Shown: positions 49,501 to 61,800 of the stretch, one piece after another
Position numbering within the stretch: position 1 is the stretch's first letter
Layout of the letters: each line of letters opens with the position of its first letter
Assembly: GCA_026419785.1 (NCBI GenBank)
Contig: JAODTK010004420.1
Location: forward strand, 124,001-188,000
Reading direction: 5' to 3'
Length of the DNA: 64,000 nucleotides
From: Sclerodactyla briareus
Lineage: Eukaryota > Echinodermata > Holothuroidea > Dendrochirotida > Sclerodactylidae
The notes under the pieces: model-generated
Seen by the model: the letters and a program-made list of their open reading frames with translations, nothing else
Databases searched by the model: none
Told to the model about the DNA's origin: nothing
Position numbers and translations under genes: made by a program

Positions 49501-50886
49501 GGTCTTAACAAGTTGACATTTAGTGTTAAGTTCCTGCTTGTTTATTCTACTTTTGGACAGCTAGAGATAAGTAGAAGGCATATTCCAGACACGCGGACGT
49601 GCGAGGACATAAAGTCGCCAGTTGGAGAAGGCCGAGTAGGGCGAGTGATGAGTAGGAACAGATTTTCTAGAGAGTTAAGAGGAGCAATGGCCATAGAAGA
49701 ATCTGTAGAGTAGACAGGGTATACAGATTCACTATGGGATAAAGGCTGAAGTGTGGCCTGTAAAATTGTGAGATAGAAATTGTTGATGGAAAAAATGGCA
49801 TCTTATTGAAAACGATTAAGTATACTGCGAGATAATGGCGAGGCTTCACCCCAAATATATCCCCATATTCTATTAGAGAGCAAATTCGGGCTCTGTAAAA
49901 CGAAAGTAGCTGACGTAGGGTAAAGTACTTTCTAGCAAAAAATAGAAATCCCAACTTCTGGGAGTATTGGTTCCGATAGACTTGATAGGAGAGTTCCAAG
50001 ACAAATTATGGTTATTTCAGTCTTTACCGAAGATGCTAAGAGATGACTGCGGGAGAATTCGTTATGCAAGTCTCGAGATATAACAATTAGTCATAATTAG
50101 TATAACAACGAATCTTTGATCCGATGATTCGGACAACAGAGCCTGGTGAGATTAGTGATTAAGGCATCATAGTTACTGCAACCAGGTGAACGATAGATGC
50201 AACAAAACACTAGTCTAGCGTTTTGGAACATATTAGCTTTTCAAATTAAAGACGTAAAACTATACACAGGAAAGCACCCAACGAATCACAAGATTGGGAA
50301 CAATGCGGTTGCTAGGTTCTGTTTTTTTAATTTATTTGGAAAGTGGTGTCATGCGCAGCCAGGAAGTAGGCCAATTGCAAATAAAACCCGAAGGCTGGAA
50401 GTTTGCACAGGTCATACACTGTGAGACGTCCAGTCTGCCATGAAGTATAGACGGCAGTCTGTCGATATTAGACAGCTCTACCAAATTCAGAGTTGTGGTA
50501 GTGGAAAAAGAACACCTGCCTACAAGTGAACAGAGGTTGCTCCTTTTCTCCCACATTCCGCACAGGACAATATCTTTGCTCGATCTATGGTTTCCCTATG
50601 TCTTCCCTATGATTACAATGTCCATTGGGGACTTATTACACCATATTTATTAACTTCTTCAGGGGTCATGAAATCCTTTTGCAGTGTGGAGTTTCATTTA
50701 GGGCACTGAATATTAACCACGCTCGCCAATTCTCTCAAATTGACAGTTTCAGATTCGGTTATCTTGACTGGGAAAACCACTGAGCCAGAAAGACACCCTG
50801 CGAGGGTCAATACAATACAATTTAGTATAGCTACATGGAGACCTTGAGAAGTGGACTTACCTGTGGAGGGTGACTCATGAATACCT

Positions 50887-50903
50887 CCCCCCCCCCCCCC
50901 CCC
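50887..50903. repeat. poly-C run
   Basis: About 16 C; the unit A counterpart is the CCCGCCCGCCCCCCCCCCC run at 18765-18783. Indel-prone. Confidence 0.7.
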
Positions 50904-51146
50904 TCCATACAGAAATTCCACTTCCGATTGCAAGCGGCCGTACCAAACTGCACGCACACTATCGAAAGCTGGTGACACAACTTGGATGACTAAGTAGGTC
51001 AGAACTCATGATAGACAGGAAACTCGTATCACCTTGTTTGCTGCACCACAGTGACCGTATTTTTCCAACTCCCTTCTTCATTCTGTCTCCTTCAACCGTC
51101 CTTCAACCGTCCTCCCGTTTAGTCGCCTTTCACGACAGCCGGGGAA

Positions 51147-51208
51147 TTATATATATATATTATATATATATATATGGAGAGGGAGAGAGAGAGAGGGGGG
51201 GGGGGGGG
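51147..51208. repeat. compound (TA)n-(GA)n-(G)n microsatellite
   Basis: ATATATATATTATATATATA followed by GAGAGAGAGA and 12 G. In unit A the matching place (about 18985-19025) has instead an A-rich run followed by C6. Confidence 0.8.
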
Positions 51209-51930
51209 AGAGCGCTGCCCACGCTCCCGGTTGTTTCAACGCAAACATTTCTATATTCATTATTCCACAGGCCCTTTCGGAAACCCGTAATGAAAACGGT
51301 ATGGAAGAAGCGGAATCTCATTCGAAAAATGCTGCAAGGCTGTCTGCTGGAGCCATAAGTTCACGCTTCTGGTGTTCCTTGTGGTTTGGCTGTTGCAGCA
51401 GGTTTGCGTGAGGAGATGACCAGTACCCTACGATTATGATGCTATCACTAAGTATAGACACTGCAGTGTCATATAGTGTATTCAGACTTTAGAATAAAAC
51501 AGTATAATCGTGTCTCTGGCAGTCGCCTTCTCACGACAGACAGGAACCATTGAGATTAATCTACCTGTCCGTAACATACGCATACATTATCTGAATATGC
51601 TTTTATATATTTTTTTTTGTGAGCTTGTGTAAAGGAATTTGCAGAATAATCCTTGGAACTACCATATATCTACGGCGCAATTCTCCCCTCGTGTCTGCGT
51701 ATTCTTCTGTGGAACGTTCGAATACCTGAATACGGTGATGAGAATATGCTATCAGAATATGCTCTACACTGATCATGGTGGGCTGCAGACTGGCCCACTC
51801 TATTATCCGAATGCTATTGAAGTACTGGGAGAATTGTTCGGATACACACGTGACTCCTGCTGTTCCGTATTGGTCAATTTTTTTTCCGAAACGGAACAGG
51901 GTAGCCTGTGTTGATAAAATATGTTTGTAA

Positions 51931-51972
51931 GTTCGAGCGCACGCGCGCGTGTGTGCATGTGTGTGTGTATTT
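51931..51972. repeat. alternating CG/CA/TG tract, unit B
   Basis: GAGCGCACGCGCGCGTGTGT then (TG)n; orthologue of 19733-19765. Confidence 0.6.
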
Positions 51973-53229
51973 TCGTTGGATGTTCACTCCAACTCCAAAT
52001 ACGGTGATCGAGATTATGCATGATTAGACATGCTTCATCACACTCAACAGGAGATGCGCTGCAGACTAGCCTCATTGTGACACGGAAGTGGTTGGATGCA
52101 GATCGTTACAATCCTGTCCTCCGGGAATCAGCCTTAAGTAGCCACTCGCCCACTCTGTCATCCGAATGCTAAAGTACTAAGGAGATTCCACAACACATAT
52201 GAGTCCCTGTTTCGTATCTGTTCATCTTACTTTAATGTAACAAACGCTACTCTGTGATCTTGCATTCCTGGTATTGCCCAATATTATTTCCCAGTGTTCA
52301 GTTGCCGCTATTGCGAATGAAGAAAAAACGAATAAAGTCACTCCAGTGTCAATGTAGTTTACCTAATCAAGCTCAGCCCTTGACCTTTTGACATCATCGG
52401 CTAGCGAGGTCTCGATCCTCCGTCCCATCATTTGTTTTGTGCAAATTTCGCTATTGTAATGGAGAGTGCAACGTTGCATTCTCATGGGTCCATCGTATGT
52501 TCGTGCGTCGACCCAGTTTTCGTCAATGTTTTTCTTGTTATTATAGCCCAGCCCAAAATTGGTTTGGCTCAACTTTTCAGGTGGATTACCCCCGGCCCAC
52601 GCTACAACCCCCGCTATTTGTAGTATCTCAACCAATGATGGTTTATGGCGCACGGAACATTTTTTAAACACAGCGAAAATTGCTGCAGGATCCCTTTAAC
52701 ATGCAGATTCCCCATTGCAATACTATAGGAACGATGCATTGCGGATTCACTCAGAGGATGCCAATCCCACTCATAAACAATATAATATGTGTTATGTTTT
52801 TTTTTAAGCATACCCATAATATATGGAGAGAAAAATTCAGATTGCATGTGTATTTTATCGATTTTATATATTTCAGGCTACCGTACTCACTATAAGTAGT
52901 TCTTCCGGAAAAGTTATTTGCTTCGGACCTCGTAAGCCAAAATTAATAGAGTGTGGATGCTGGGGTGCTATTGCCACCTCAAGATATAATATATTTTTTC
53001 GTCAATTCCCAGATGTGGTTATATGAATCATTTCCTAGTACGAGCCCCAACCCATTTTCCTGACCCATTCAAATCAAATAATTGGTATTTAAATTGCCTA
53101 CAAAGTGGGCCCAGATAGGTACCCTGTAATAATATGGAGCCATCAATTGTAACATTTCATATAAGGTGATGCACACTGAGTTGCATATGCCAAACCGGAG
53201 ATGTAAAGTCTCACTTTTTCAGTACTGTT

Positions 53230-53520
53230 TCGGGGACGTAGCCAATCCCAACCTGCTCCTGGGACCGCATTTTACGTCCCCCCGAATGGACGCCAGTGAA
53301 CACCAGGCTCCGACCACTTTCTCGAACCTTGGAGGAGCGGAAGATTCAAGTTCAACGTGACTGCTCACAGCCGACCAGCGAGACTCATTGCAAATCGGCC
53401 GAAACAAACCGCAGTTACCGCAGAAATTCGACTACATTACAGCGGAACCATGAAGAGGCGACCAAGATTTCGCCAATCGAGCCACAAACTATACAGCAAC
53501 CTAGAAAGCAAGAACCCTAG
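53230..53520. other. GC-richer stretch after unit B with open frames on both strands
   Basis: Follows the last clear A/B match. Plus frame 53296-53520 (74 codons) and minus frame 53407-53219 (62 codons) are both open. I recognise neither. It leads into the AGGGCTCAGTGATTCCTGCC start of the dispersed repeat also seen at 57160 and 5310. Confidence 0.3.
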
Positions 53521-53700
53521 GGCTCAGTGATTCCTGCCGTGCTATATCTGATAATGGTACAATGGTTTACGACTGCTGGCTGCATAAAGGGAATTCATGC
53601 AGTTTGTGCAGTCGGGGCATGGAGGTTAGGGGATGGGTAGGGTGTTTAAGAGTGAAGGTTTTCGAGAATGTTATACAGTGCTTCGTTATGATGTGCCTGA
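53505..53700. repeat. dispersed repeat beginning CCGTGCTA, partial copy
   Basis: Matches the first 200 bp of 57150-57790: GGGCTCAGTGATTCCTGCC, CCGTGCTATAT, CAGTCGGGGCATGGA, AGGGTGTTTAAGAGT, GTTTTCGAGAATGTTATA. A short echo of its start (CCAAGGCCCAGTGATTCC) lies at 5310. Confidence 0.6.
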
Positions 53701-53880
53701 GAGGTTCTACAGTCCACCCTTCGTTTGCACTGGCGGTGGATGATATTCTTGCAGTTTCAAATTTGATCTGTGAGGAGTGACGGACAGACTATGTTCAGAT
53801 TGTTATAGATACATGTGCCAGTGATGATGAATGATTTAGCTTGTCTCGTTTGGAATTCTGGCCAACGTCCCCAATTGAAA

Positions 53881-53975
53881 CGAGAGAGAGAGGGGGGGGG
53901 GGAGGGGGGGGGGGAGAGAGAGACGAGAGAAGAGAGGGGGGGGGGGAGCGAAAAGGGGAGAGAGGGGGGGGGGGA
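53881..53975. repeat. purine-only GA/G tract
   Basis: About 95 bases almost all A or G, with G runs up to 11. Candidate triplex or quadruplex former, and a likely site of length error. Confidence 0.8.
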
Positions 53976-53999
53976 GTGATGAACGAAGTCAACGTTGTC

Positions 54000-56160
54000 A
54001 CTATTTGCCTTACTCCACCTTTCCGAAGTTTTCAATTAATTCTACTTTTGAAATCCACGCTAATTTTGATGTATAAACTCATAGACTTTGATAGGAAGTG
54101 GTAATTGGTATTTTATATCTCTGGAGCACAGTGGTGAGCGTTGCAGATTATCGTTATCCAAACTTGCTTCACAGAGCAGGGGCCCCCGGGAGGTTGGGGG
54201 GATGTGTGCTCGCAGGTTCAGGAGACAGTTAGCATCCCCAGAATGTGGTGGACATGTCAGAGGAAGAGATTAATGTGGCTTTAAGAAGAATGGGACTATC
54301 GTTCTCATGGAGTTGTTTACAATCTTAAAAGGCTGAGGTGAAAGGTAACCTCGGCCTACTCCAATTGCTCGACCTCGGCGGATGGATGGGTATGGAGCCG
54401 CTAGGAAGGGGGGGCATGGGCTTAGGTTATGAGAACATTTTTGAGGACGCCTGTGGGTAGTATGAAATCATAACAGGAAAGCTTCATTATTTAAATCAGT
54501 TGGGTATTATCCAGTATCCTGTGGAATTCCTCAAGAATTTTGAGGGAACCCCTGCCGTTAGCACATTTTGGCTTTCATTCTCTGTTGTAAGTTTTCTGAA
54601 AATTTCTATGGCAAACCAGAGCACGTGCAGTCAGGGATTCTTGAGAGAGCTGCCTGGCCCTCGGTGTATGGTTCAGTTCTGAGTGCATGTATTGTCGGGA
54701 CTTTCCCCGAGGGACATGGCTCACTATCTGCGGTTAGCGTAGGGCCTACGAGACAGCGAGCTCTTCCATATACTGACAGTGCCTATAAATTATCAGCGTT
54801 ATTGCAGATTTAGATTTACGCCTATTTTTTTTTAAACCCATTCGGTTCACCCAGAGGCGCTTCACTCATGTGCAGCGTACTGGAAAGTGGATAGCCATCG
54901 GTTATCGCAGGGTCGTTTGTATGTGATAACATTTCTAGATGGGGAGTTGGTATGATATGGTATCACGAAAGGGGTATCATTCCGCGCGCGGACAAACTAG
55001 CTCGTTTTCGATTCGAACCTGAGTGGCTATAAGAGCCTCATTTTCTATACAGTGGGAGTTGATTTCTGAGTGAAATGTCAATTACCCGTAGGCCATGTAC
55101 CGTCCGAGTTTTGCCGATATCCATATTGGCTCGTCCGATTCCCGTCCTACTATCAGTGTGAAGATAAGTATCACAGCCACGGATAGTATGATGGTGTAAC
55201 CATTGATTCAACTTCACCTCTCAACCAAAAAATCAAACAAACTACTGACTACTGTACGACTCGGTCCGGTACATCTGTGTGTCGGGTTACGTCGTCATTC
55301 CCCTCCAGGCATTGTCAGCCATCGCATCACACACTTCACATCTTCGTCTCTTTCTTCAGTGACAAACACGGTTTTTTTACTTTCACATGACCGGTATCCA
55401 AGAAGTTTACAACTGCGCGGTATGTAGCCATGTACGTACCTATCCCACTCCAAGGAACAGTCATTACCACCCCTCTATTCTACCTCTTCCTCGCAGCTAC
55501 GCACCCTTCCACTTGATAATTCAATAATCATCTTCTGTTGTTCTCGACGCCCAAACACCTCGAAAATTGGACCCTAGAAGGTCGCATCGGCAAGGTATCG
55601 TAAATTGTTATAATTTGTCATTTGCACGTGCCCTAACATGGATCATTAACTGAACGATTCAAATCGCGTACATGCACCCCGTTATTCCACTCCAAAATGC
55701 TTCTTGGGTAATGCATTCGCCTACATTGTGAATATTAACGCAGCTATATTTTTGCTACTCGCTGGAACTACTCTCCTACTCATTTCACTACAATTATCAG
55801 ATAACAAGATCCCCAACTTTGGTAAGTAGCGATTTCCACCACCGAGCCGGAAGCCACGAGCCATGATGACGGATTTACTTGGCTGAAAACTGCCAGGGGA
55901 CAGTTTCATTCACTCAGATAAGAAGCGGGCCAATGCATGTTTTGTCTCTTTGTACTGCTGATATTCAACGTGATAAACCCTTGGGATCGATGTTAGTTAA
56001 ACCTTGTACCTTTAATATTCAAACTAGTCGAATGAGCTGTCCACGTTTTCAGGGGAACTTACATGTACTGACCCTAGGAAACGAGGTTAAGACTCTGGGA
56101 AAACGAGGGTTGGTGACAAATTTTACGATTAGTGTTGTACCAGGCAGGCAAGGCAGTGCA
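54000..56160. other. stretch without recognised genes
   Basis: Frames up to 107 codons (55879-56202 plus) exist without motif or splice support. No microsatellite or transposon end was found except at the borders. Confidence 0.35.
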
Positions 56161-56199
56161 GTCTCTGACAAATGGATTATTGTCGAAGGCAAAGTTCTG

Positions 56200-56740
56200 T
56201 GATTTTAGCGCCTTACGGTTTTAGGCGGTAATTTGAGTTACATACTTTATAGAGGAGTATTGTAATTGACTTTTCCATTTGTCTCAAATAGGCGAATCCA
56301 GTCATCACAAAAACGACCCAAGGTCAACAGGTCAATTGAGGTCAAGTAGGTCATCGATGTATTCCACCTAGGCGAACAAAACTTTTCATTACGTCCATCC
56401 TTAAAATGGATCGTTTGGAGATACGCTGGAAAAAAAATGTTGACCTTTCTTACCCTATTCACCTTTTCCGATTAATTCAGTTCATGCCACAATATTCTAT
56501 CTCCTACCAAACTACCTATCCGATAATGATGGCCACGCTCTGTTAACGGTCACTGAGTTACAGCTGCCTAAAAAATTACAGTTTTCGGTCTGTGCTGTAC
56601 CTCTAATGACCCCGAACTGACACCAAAAACCATAAGGGGATCTTCTTTAACTATACCTTCACCTACATGTTAAAATTTGATTTCAGTGCTCCCTTCCCTG
56701 CTTTCTTATAGATGTCCTCTGCACAAAATTTCAACGGATC
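56200..56740 (+). repeat. dispersed repeat with GATGTCCTCTGCAC end, copy 2
   Basis: Matches 36010-36480 and 62300-62815; landmarks TCTGACAAATGGATTATTGT (56161), CAGTCATCACAAAAACGACC (56302), GATGTCCTCTGCACAAAATT (56711). Confidence 0.6.
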
Positions 56741-56744
56741 CTGC

Positions 56745-57112
56745 GCGCGGCGCACCACACACACTCACACACTCACGCACACCACACCACACACACACAC
56801 ACAACACCCACACACCACAACGCACGCTCACACACACACAGGACACCACACACACATACACACACACAAATATACACACACCACCCACAACACCACCACA
56901 CTCACCACACACACACACCCACCCCCACACACACACACAACACAAACGCAACGCTCACACCACACACACACACACACACACACATACCCAACACACAAAT
57001 ATACACACACCACAACACCACTCACGCCTCACCACACCAACATTCACACAAACGCCCGCACACACCACACACACAAACAACACGCACACGCACACACACC
57101 ACACACAGTCTG
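56745..57112. repeat. long CA-rich microsatellite
   Basis: About 370 bases of CACACA with interspersed ACC and AAC units, forming the microsatellite part of the repeat that ends at 56740. All frames through it are artefacts of low complexity. Confidence 0.9.
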
Positions 57113-57149
57113 ACTGCAATAATTCCTCTTAACTTTCGCAAGACAAAAA

Positions 57150-57790
57150 ACAAGAGCCCAAGGGCCCAGTAATCCCGTGCCGTGCTACATTTGAACAATA
57201 AAAGAAGGTTTCTGCATGGCTAAGACTGGGCATGCAAGTTTTTCAGTCGGAGCATGGATAGTTGAGGGCGACTAGGGTGCTGCGAGTAGGGAAAGTTTTC
57301 GGAACGTTATAGTGAAAATGCCACAAATCTTCTCCCAGAGTTTTACAGAATACGATTAACAACCCTGTTCAATTGTGGTTTCTCCCCTCCGGATATGTCA
57401 CACATTCCCAACGCTTTTCATCCTAGGGCCTGGTTCGCTCAAATTATCATTGCAACCTTCAAGCCTTCAAAATTTTACAACACCACTTGGAAATGACCAG
57501 TGTCTACGACTCCCAACCTCAGCAGTCAGCGTGAGGACCATGTGGTCTGCCAATGTCGTTTTCCCCTCCAGAGATGTACCCCCACCCACAGTACCCACCT
57601 CCTCCCTTTTCCTCTAAGATAAACGATAGCCAACAGTTACTCTTCATATTAATATAAAAGTTCAAACGCCATACTTCCAAGATGATCCGGTCAATGTTTA
57701 CATTTCGGAGAGGGAGCTGGCCAACAGGCCAAAGTCATGCGCAAACTGCACTGGTCAGAATGGCCGTCTGTCAATCTATTTTTGATTCCT
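57150..57790. repeat. dispersed repeat beginning CCGTGCTACATTTGAAC, fullest copy
   Basis: Colinear with 35220-35930: CCCAAGGGCCCAGTAATCCC start, CCGTGCTACATTTGAAC (57180), CAGTCGGAGCATGGA (57245), CAGAGATGTACCCCCA (57567), GAGCTGGCCAACAGGCCAAA (57713). It finishes in a hairpin, GATTCCTGGGCGAAGCC then AAAAGGAATC (57785-57811), the terminal motif also seen at 36458, 43791 and 62783. Confidence 0.6.
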
Positions 57791-58291
57791 GGGCGAAGCC
57801 AAAAGGAATCTAGCAGTCACGCGTGTGCGTGGGGGTGTATGTGTGCGTTTTGTAAAATGGTGGAAACCGAGGTGGGGTAAACTAAGGTTGGACACCTGTC
57901 AATCGAGGGTACCACCGACAAAAAAAAAAAAAACGAGGAATACCTACGTGTTAGAATAGGGTATGATGGCGCTCTCTGCACCATCCACTCTCGCGGAATT
58001 GTGGCTGTTTTTAAATCAATTGAGAACTTCCACACCGCTTACATACGTGTTGGTGTAAGTTTTTTCTATTAATAAATTTACAGACTCGTTTTGCGGTAGC
58101 TTTCAGTGAAAAGCATTACCTCTGTGGACCATGTAAAGAGTCGTATCTCCTGGCTTTTCGGGGGATTACGCATTAGATATGGAAATAAGTACGTTCCCTC
58201 GTTTGGTTAGGTAAAAAAACACACTACCTCGTTCTCCACCATAGACAAGTATGTGTGTGGTTTGGTGTGCAGTTCTGTAGTTTGTGTGTAA

Positions 58292-58316
58292 GGAGCTGTG
58301 TGTGTGTGTGTGTGTG
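58292..58316. repeat. (TG)n microsatellite
   Basis: Twelve TG units followed by ACATCC. Confidence 0.85.
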
Positions 58317-58389
58317 ACATCCGGTCGGTTCCAAGCGATATCTACCAAACGAAAGCATGTAGTATGTTCATATCAGGTAGGTAGGGTCA

Positions 58390-59340
58390 CCCATGGAAGG
58401 GATGACCCTATCGTTTTGGTACCAGCGATGGTGTTCAAGGTCATGAGAGTCAAATTTGAAAAGTGTCCGCACGAATCTAATGATCGCAAGCAGCTATGAA
58501 AAAGTCAATGGGTAGGTAGGTGGAACCCATGGCGGGGAACCCGATGGTTTTGTGTGGGTCAGGTCATATTTAGGGTCATCATTATTGGAAATATTTCTTG
58601 GCAACGAAACATTTAGAGTGATGTCGTAATTGTAAGTTTTGTTCGTCTGGGAGAATTACATCTGGTGACAGACTTTGACTCATTGACCTTTCACCTTTTG
58701 GCCTTCTGACCTCATTTGACCTCTGACTAGGATTTGGCCTGCCCCTTTTTGTATTGGCGGAAGAGTCTTGTTAGGACCAAACAAAAAGTCCAATGGACAC
58801 TACCATTACTGACGATACTCTTATCAAAAGCTACTCAATGAATGTGGAAGGTCAAGACGGCTAAAATCGTCATATATCTCGGCAACGAAACTTTGGAGGA
58901 AGGACTGTCATAATGGAAAAGTTTCGTCGTCTGGGTGAAATACATGAGTGAACAAAACCCCCACTTGACCTCATTTGACCTATTGACCTTTTGACCTATT
59001 GACCTTTTGACCTGTGATTTCCATGCTTTTTATGTGTGGCTGAAGCGTCTTTACGACAAACGAAAAAGTCAATGACCTACTACCCATACCACGATAATCT
59101 TATCACAAGCTATCTCAATGAATGTGGAAGGTCCAAGCAGCTTAAAACACTGGAATGGGATAAATTTGACATTGACAGTGTACTCAGATGTTCTAATGAA
59201 TGCAAAGTATCTATCAAGTCAATTGAGGTGTGGGATTGTACAATGATGAAGAATAACCATATTGTTTTTGGTATCAGGTCAAGGTCCATTCCAGGGTCAC
59301 CATAGGACAATCCTTAAATCTCAGAAACGATCAATTGTAC
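58390..59340 (+). repeat. tandem repeat of about 282 bp, just over three units
   Basis: The landmark GTCAATGG/GTCCAATGG recurs at 58505, 58788 and 59068, and CGGCAACGAAAC at 58601 and 58880 with a worn third copy at 59316. Each unit holds a TTGACCTATTGACCTTTTGA block. No coding content is likely although one unit is open for 89 codons (59036-59305). Confidence 0.7.
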
Positions 59341-59380
59341 AGAGTGAGCACAAGCATATAGCCAACCAAAGACAAATATT

Positions 59381-60240
59381 TCCCCCAGTGAGACAGTCAG
59401 TACAATTCTGATGTCAGTTGATTGTGATTCCTGATTATGTTTGAGTAGTGGTAGCACCAATAGTTCCCCTAGGACAAGACAGTACCAAATTCTTGAAGTG
59501 GACTTTTATAGTAGTTGAACAGTGACCAGACTATATGTACCTCCCTGACCAGTCGTGTGTGATACGGGTGGGGGTGGCAATTTGGTCTTGCACGCACCCC
59601 CCCCCCCTTCCCCAAGGTTTCCATAGGCAGATTATGAAAAATTTACAAAAATGGAGCCCTGTTTGAAGCCGAATCACTGCATTTACTGACAATCCTAATG
59701 CAAAAAGCAGAAACGCCTCGTCTTGCGTTATACCTCATCTCATTAGTGTTAATTCGACACCAAAGTGTTGGGTGCCCTCGTCATAAAAATCTGGTGGCTT
59801 CCACCCTCACCCTCCCCTCTCCTCTTCCCCAATACAAGTATCCCCCAGTGAAGACAGTAAAATTCGTCAATTCATTTTATTATTATTCCTGATATGTTCT
59901 GAATATGGTGACTAGCACCAGTGACAGCCTATGTATGAGTATTACCATTCCTGATCAGTAGTGGTCGAGTGTTGCTATGGGTGGGCGTGGAATTGCAAGG
60001 AGATACGCCTATTCGTAAGCACCACCCCCCCCCAAGGTTTCGTAGGCATGACCTATGAAAATTGAAAAACTGTAGCCCAATTTGAAGCTTGCATCACTCC
60101 ATCATGACAACTTTTCCTAATTGCAAGGGCAAGTATCCGTTCTTCGTGCGTATATACTTCTAGACGATATATGGATATTCGAGTGGGAGGGGTAGACCAA
60201 AAATGGCAATTGCTTCCATAGGCGGATATTATATTTACTC
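59381..60240 (+). repeat. tandem repeat of about 440-460 bp, two units
   Basis: TCCCCCAGTGA starts at 59381 and 59841. Both units then share ATTCCTGATTATGTT, GGTAGCACCA, CTGACCAGT, GGGTGGGGGTGGCAAT, the poly-C run with CCAAGGTTTC, TTTGAAGC and CATCACTCCAT. Confidence 0.7.
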
Positions 60241-60942
60241 GAGGGGAGAATGCCCAATTTGTTTGCTTACATTAATGAAAACGGTGTTATGATCTTCAAA
60301 TTCCCATTTAACTAGGTATTACAGCAGAAATGAAACACAGGAAATGTCCTGCTGAACTAATTTAGAAGTCACCTATGTAGCCCCGCCATATCACTCTTCA
60401 ACCACTGTATTGCATGTGTGTGTATACTATAGTATAAGGCCTTCAGTTTGACTGGTCAACATTTCCCAATCCTCAAAAAGGATTGTTAATCTCTAACACA
60501 AAAAAACTTTAGATGCCTGTAGACATTTCAGTGGTGGAAACGGTACTGGCACTGGCAATCTCGAGGAGTGAAGAGGGGGGGGTAATCCAATTATTCTCTG
60601 TGTGCACCAGTCTACTGATCATCTGATTGTTTACACTTCCTACTGGGAATGACGAAAAGCACACTTCCAGGTTGTGAAGACTTGACAGGCAGGACTGACC
60701 ATTGGGTATTATTAACGGTGATTCATAGAAAGCCCTAATGACGGGATTAACTGTGGTGTGCGTAGAAGCAGTGAGTGGAGTAAGAAGAAAGCAGGGTCAA
60801 GGAAACTTATGGAAAGTAAGGAAGGGCACAACATTTGTGGCATGTTTTGCTATTGAGCAAAAAGTGAGGGCATTACTCTGTACCCATGAGCAAAGAGTGC
60901 GGGCATTACCCTGTACCCCAGGCAAGAAAAGAATGGGCGGGG

Positions 60943-60948
60943 TTTATT
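60943..60948 (-). terminator. AATAAA polyadenylation signal (minus strand)
   Basis: Canonical hexamer on the minus strand, 39 nt after the TAA of the exon candidate at 60988-61135. Meaningful only if that exon is real. Confidence 0.3.
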
Positions 60949-60987
60949 TTTAAGTCTATAAAGTATCTCTCCTTCCCCAGTGCCTCT

Positions 60988-61135
60988 TTATCTGGTGTGT
61001 GGACTGGCACATGATGTGCATATTTGGGAAAAGTGATTGCCAGGATAAAACCTGTTAAACAATTGGCCAGAGTCATCTGGATCAACTTTAACTGAGCCCA
61101 CATAATAAAGAAATGTCTCAACATGGGCTATATAA
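60988..61135 (-). CDS. putative terminal exon, unidentified protein
   Basis: On the minus strand an acceptor TTTGTATTTTCTAG ends at 61136. One base later a 48-codon frame opens and runs to TAA at 60988: it includes AHVETFLYYVGSVKVDPDDS and GNHFSQICTSCASPHTR. A canonical AATAAA follows the stop by 39 nt. Composition is protein-like and unlike the low-complexity frames elsewhere. The entry phase (one leading base) fits the donor of the candidate exon at 61572-61800. I recognise no family; two cysteines in CTSC near the end and a hydrophobic segment in the partner exon suggest a membrane or secreted protein, which is inference. A competing frame (61124-60906) is also open. Confidence 0.35.
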
Positions 61136-61571
61136 CTAGAAAATACAAAGATCTTGTCAGTTCATTATCTATTGTATATTATGACTGCAGCCAGATATAT
61201 TTGTTATGGGAGGTGCTGCATGGGTGGGGTCATATAGCGAGACATTCCTCAACCCCACCAATGTAGGAGAGAATATGTGATTTGAAAGCCTTGTGAAAAG
61301 TTTGAACATAAAATAGCATTAAGACATTGATGGGACTGGTTTTGTAAAAGATATTGATTACAAGTATTCTGAAAAGTTTTATGCAACTTGTCAATTGCAT
61401 GCCCAACCCCTGTACTCCAGAAAGTGATGAGTAATTGCACTTCACAAAATGATGCACCCGCAGCACTTGTGCCTGAAAAATAATGAAAATTGATACACCC
61501 ACAGTCCACTTTGGAAGACCACAGACTACTCCTCTGTACAAATTGAAAAACGATTGACTGGCAAGACTTAC

Positions 61572-61800
61572 CCCTCAGTCACCTTATTGATAACGGCATA
61601 GAGTACAATGAACACCCCAACATGTGAGGACCACCATGCATTCTACACGACTGTACCACAATGGACTCGCGTCCAGGGTAGTGGAGGGGATGCAATTGAT
61701 AATAAATATAGGCCTTGTATGCACTTCTCTCCCCACCACATATACCCTTAAAAAAGATATTTTTTCACATTTGTCGATGATGTTGGTCGTCGATTCAAAG
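61572..61800 (-). CDS. putative internal exon with a hydrophobic segment, frameshifted
   Basis: The minus frame reads FFESTTNIIDKCEKISFLRV, then RPIFIINCIPSTTLDASPLW and VECMVVLTCW. At a GGGG run (61611-61614) one base must be dropped to continue as VFIVLYAVINKVTE and reach the donor GTAAGT (61571-61566). VVLTCW-VFIVLYAVI would be a transmembrane segment. The donor leaves two bases, which joins in phase with the exon at 60988-61135 across a 436-bp intron. The 5' boundary is uncertain: GCAG before 61800 could be an acceptor, and the frame is open upstream to about 61835. The shift could be a base-calling error or a real lesion. Not identified. Confidence 0.25.

Larger units (their letters stand above)
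28430..53220. repeat. unit B of the large direct segmental duplication
   Basis: Direct-order copy of unit A (2640-21710); anchor pairs are listed there. About 5.7 kb longer, because of private insertions at 32078-32253, 32774-33960, 34430-36500, 37145-38500, 39660-40700 and 43760-48600. Conversely, unit A insertions at 4686-5033 and 16560-17610 are missing here, and a 20700-21300 segment of A is absent. Whether the proposed first exon at 37047 is expressed is unknown. Confidence 0.85.

Noticed and set aside
53757..54035. Proline/serine-rich and glycine-rich frames
   Set aside because: Both are translations of the purine GA/G tract.
55008..55030. Minus-strand GGTTCGAATC, a B-box or T-arm core
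   Set aside because: The flanking bases do not form a T stem and no A box or acceptor stem is present at tRNA distance.
56677..57132. Long HTHTHT / VCVCVC frames
   Set aside because: Translations of the CA-rich microsatellite on either strand.
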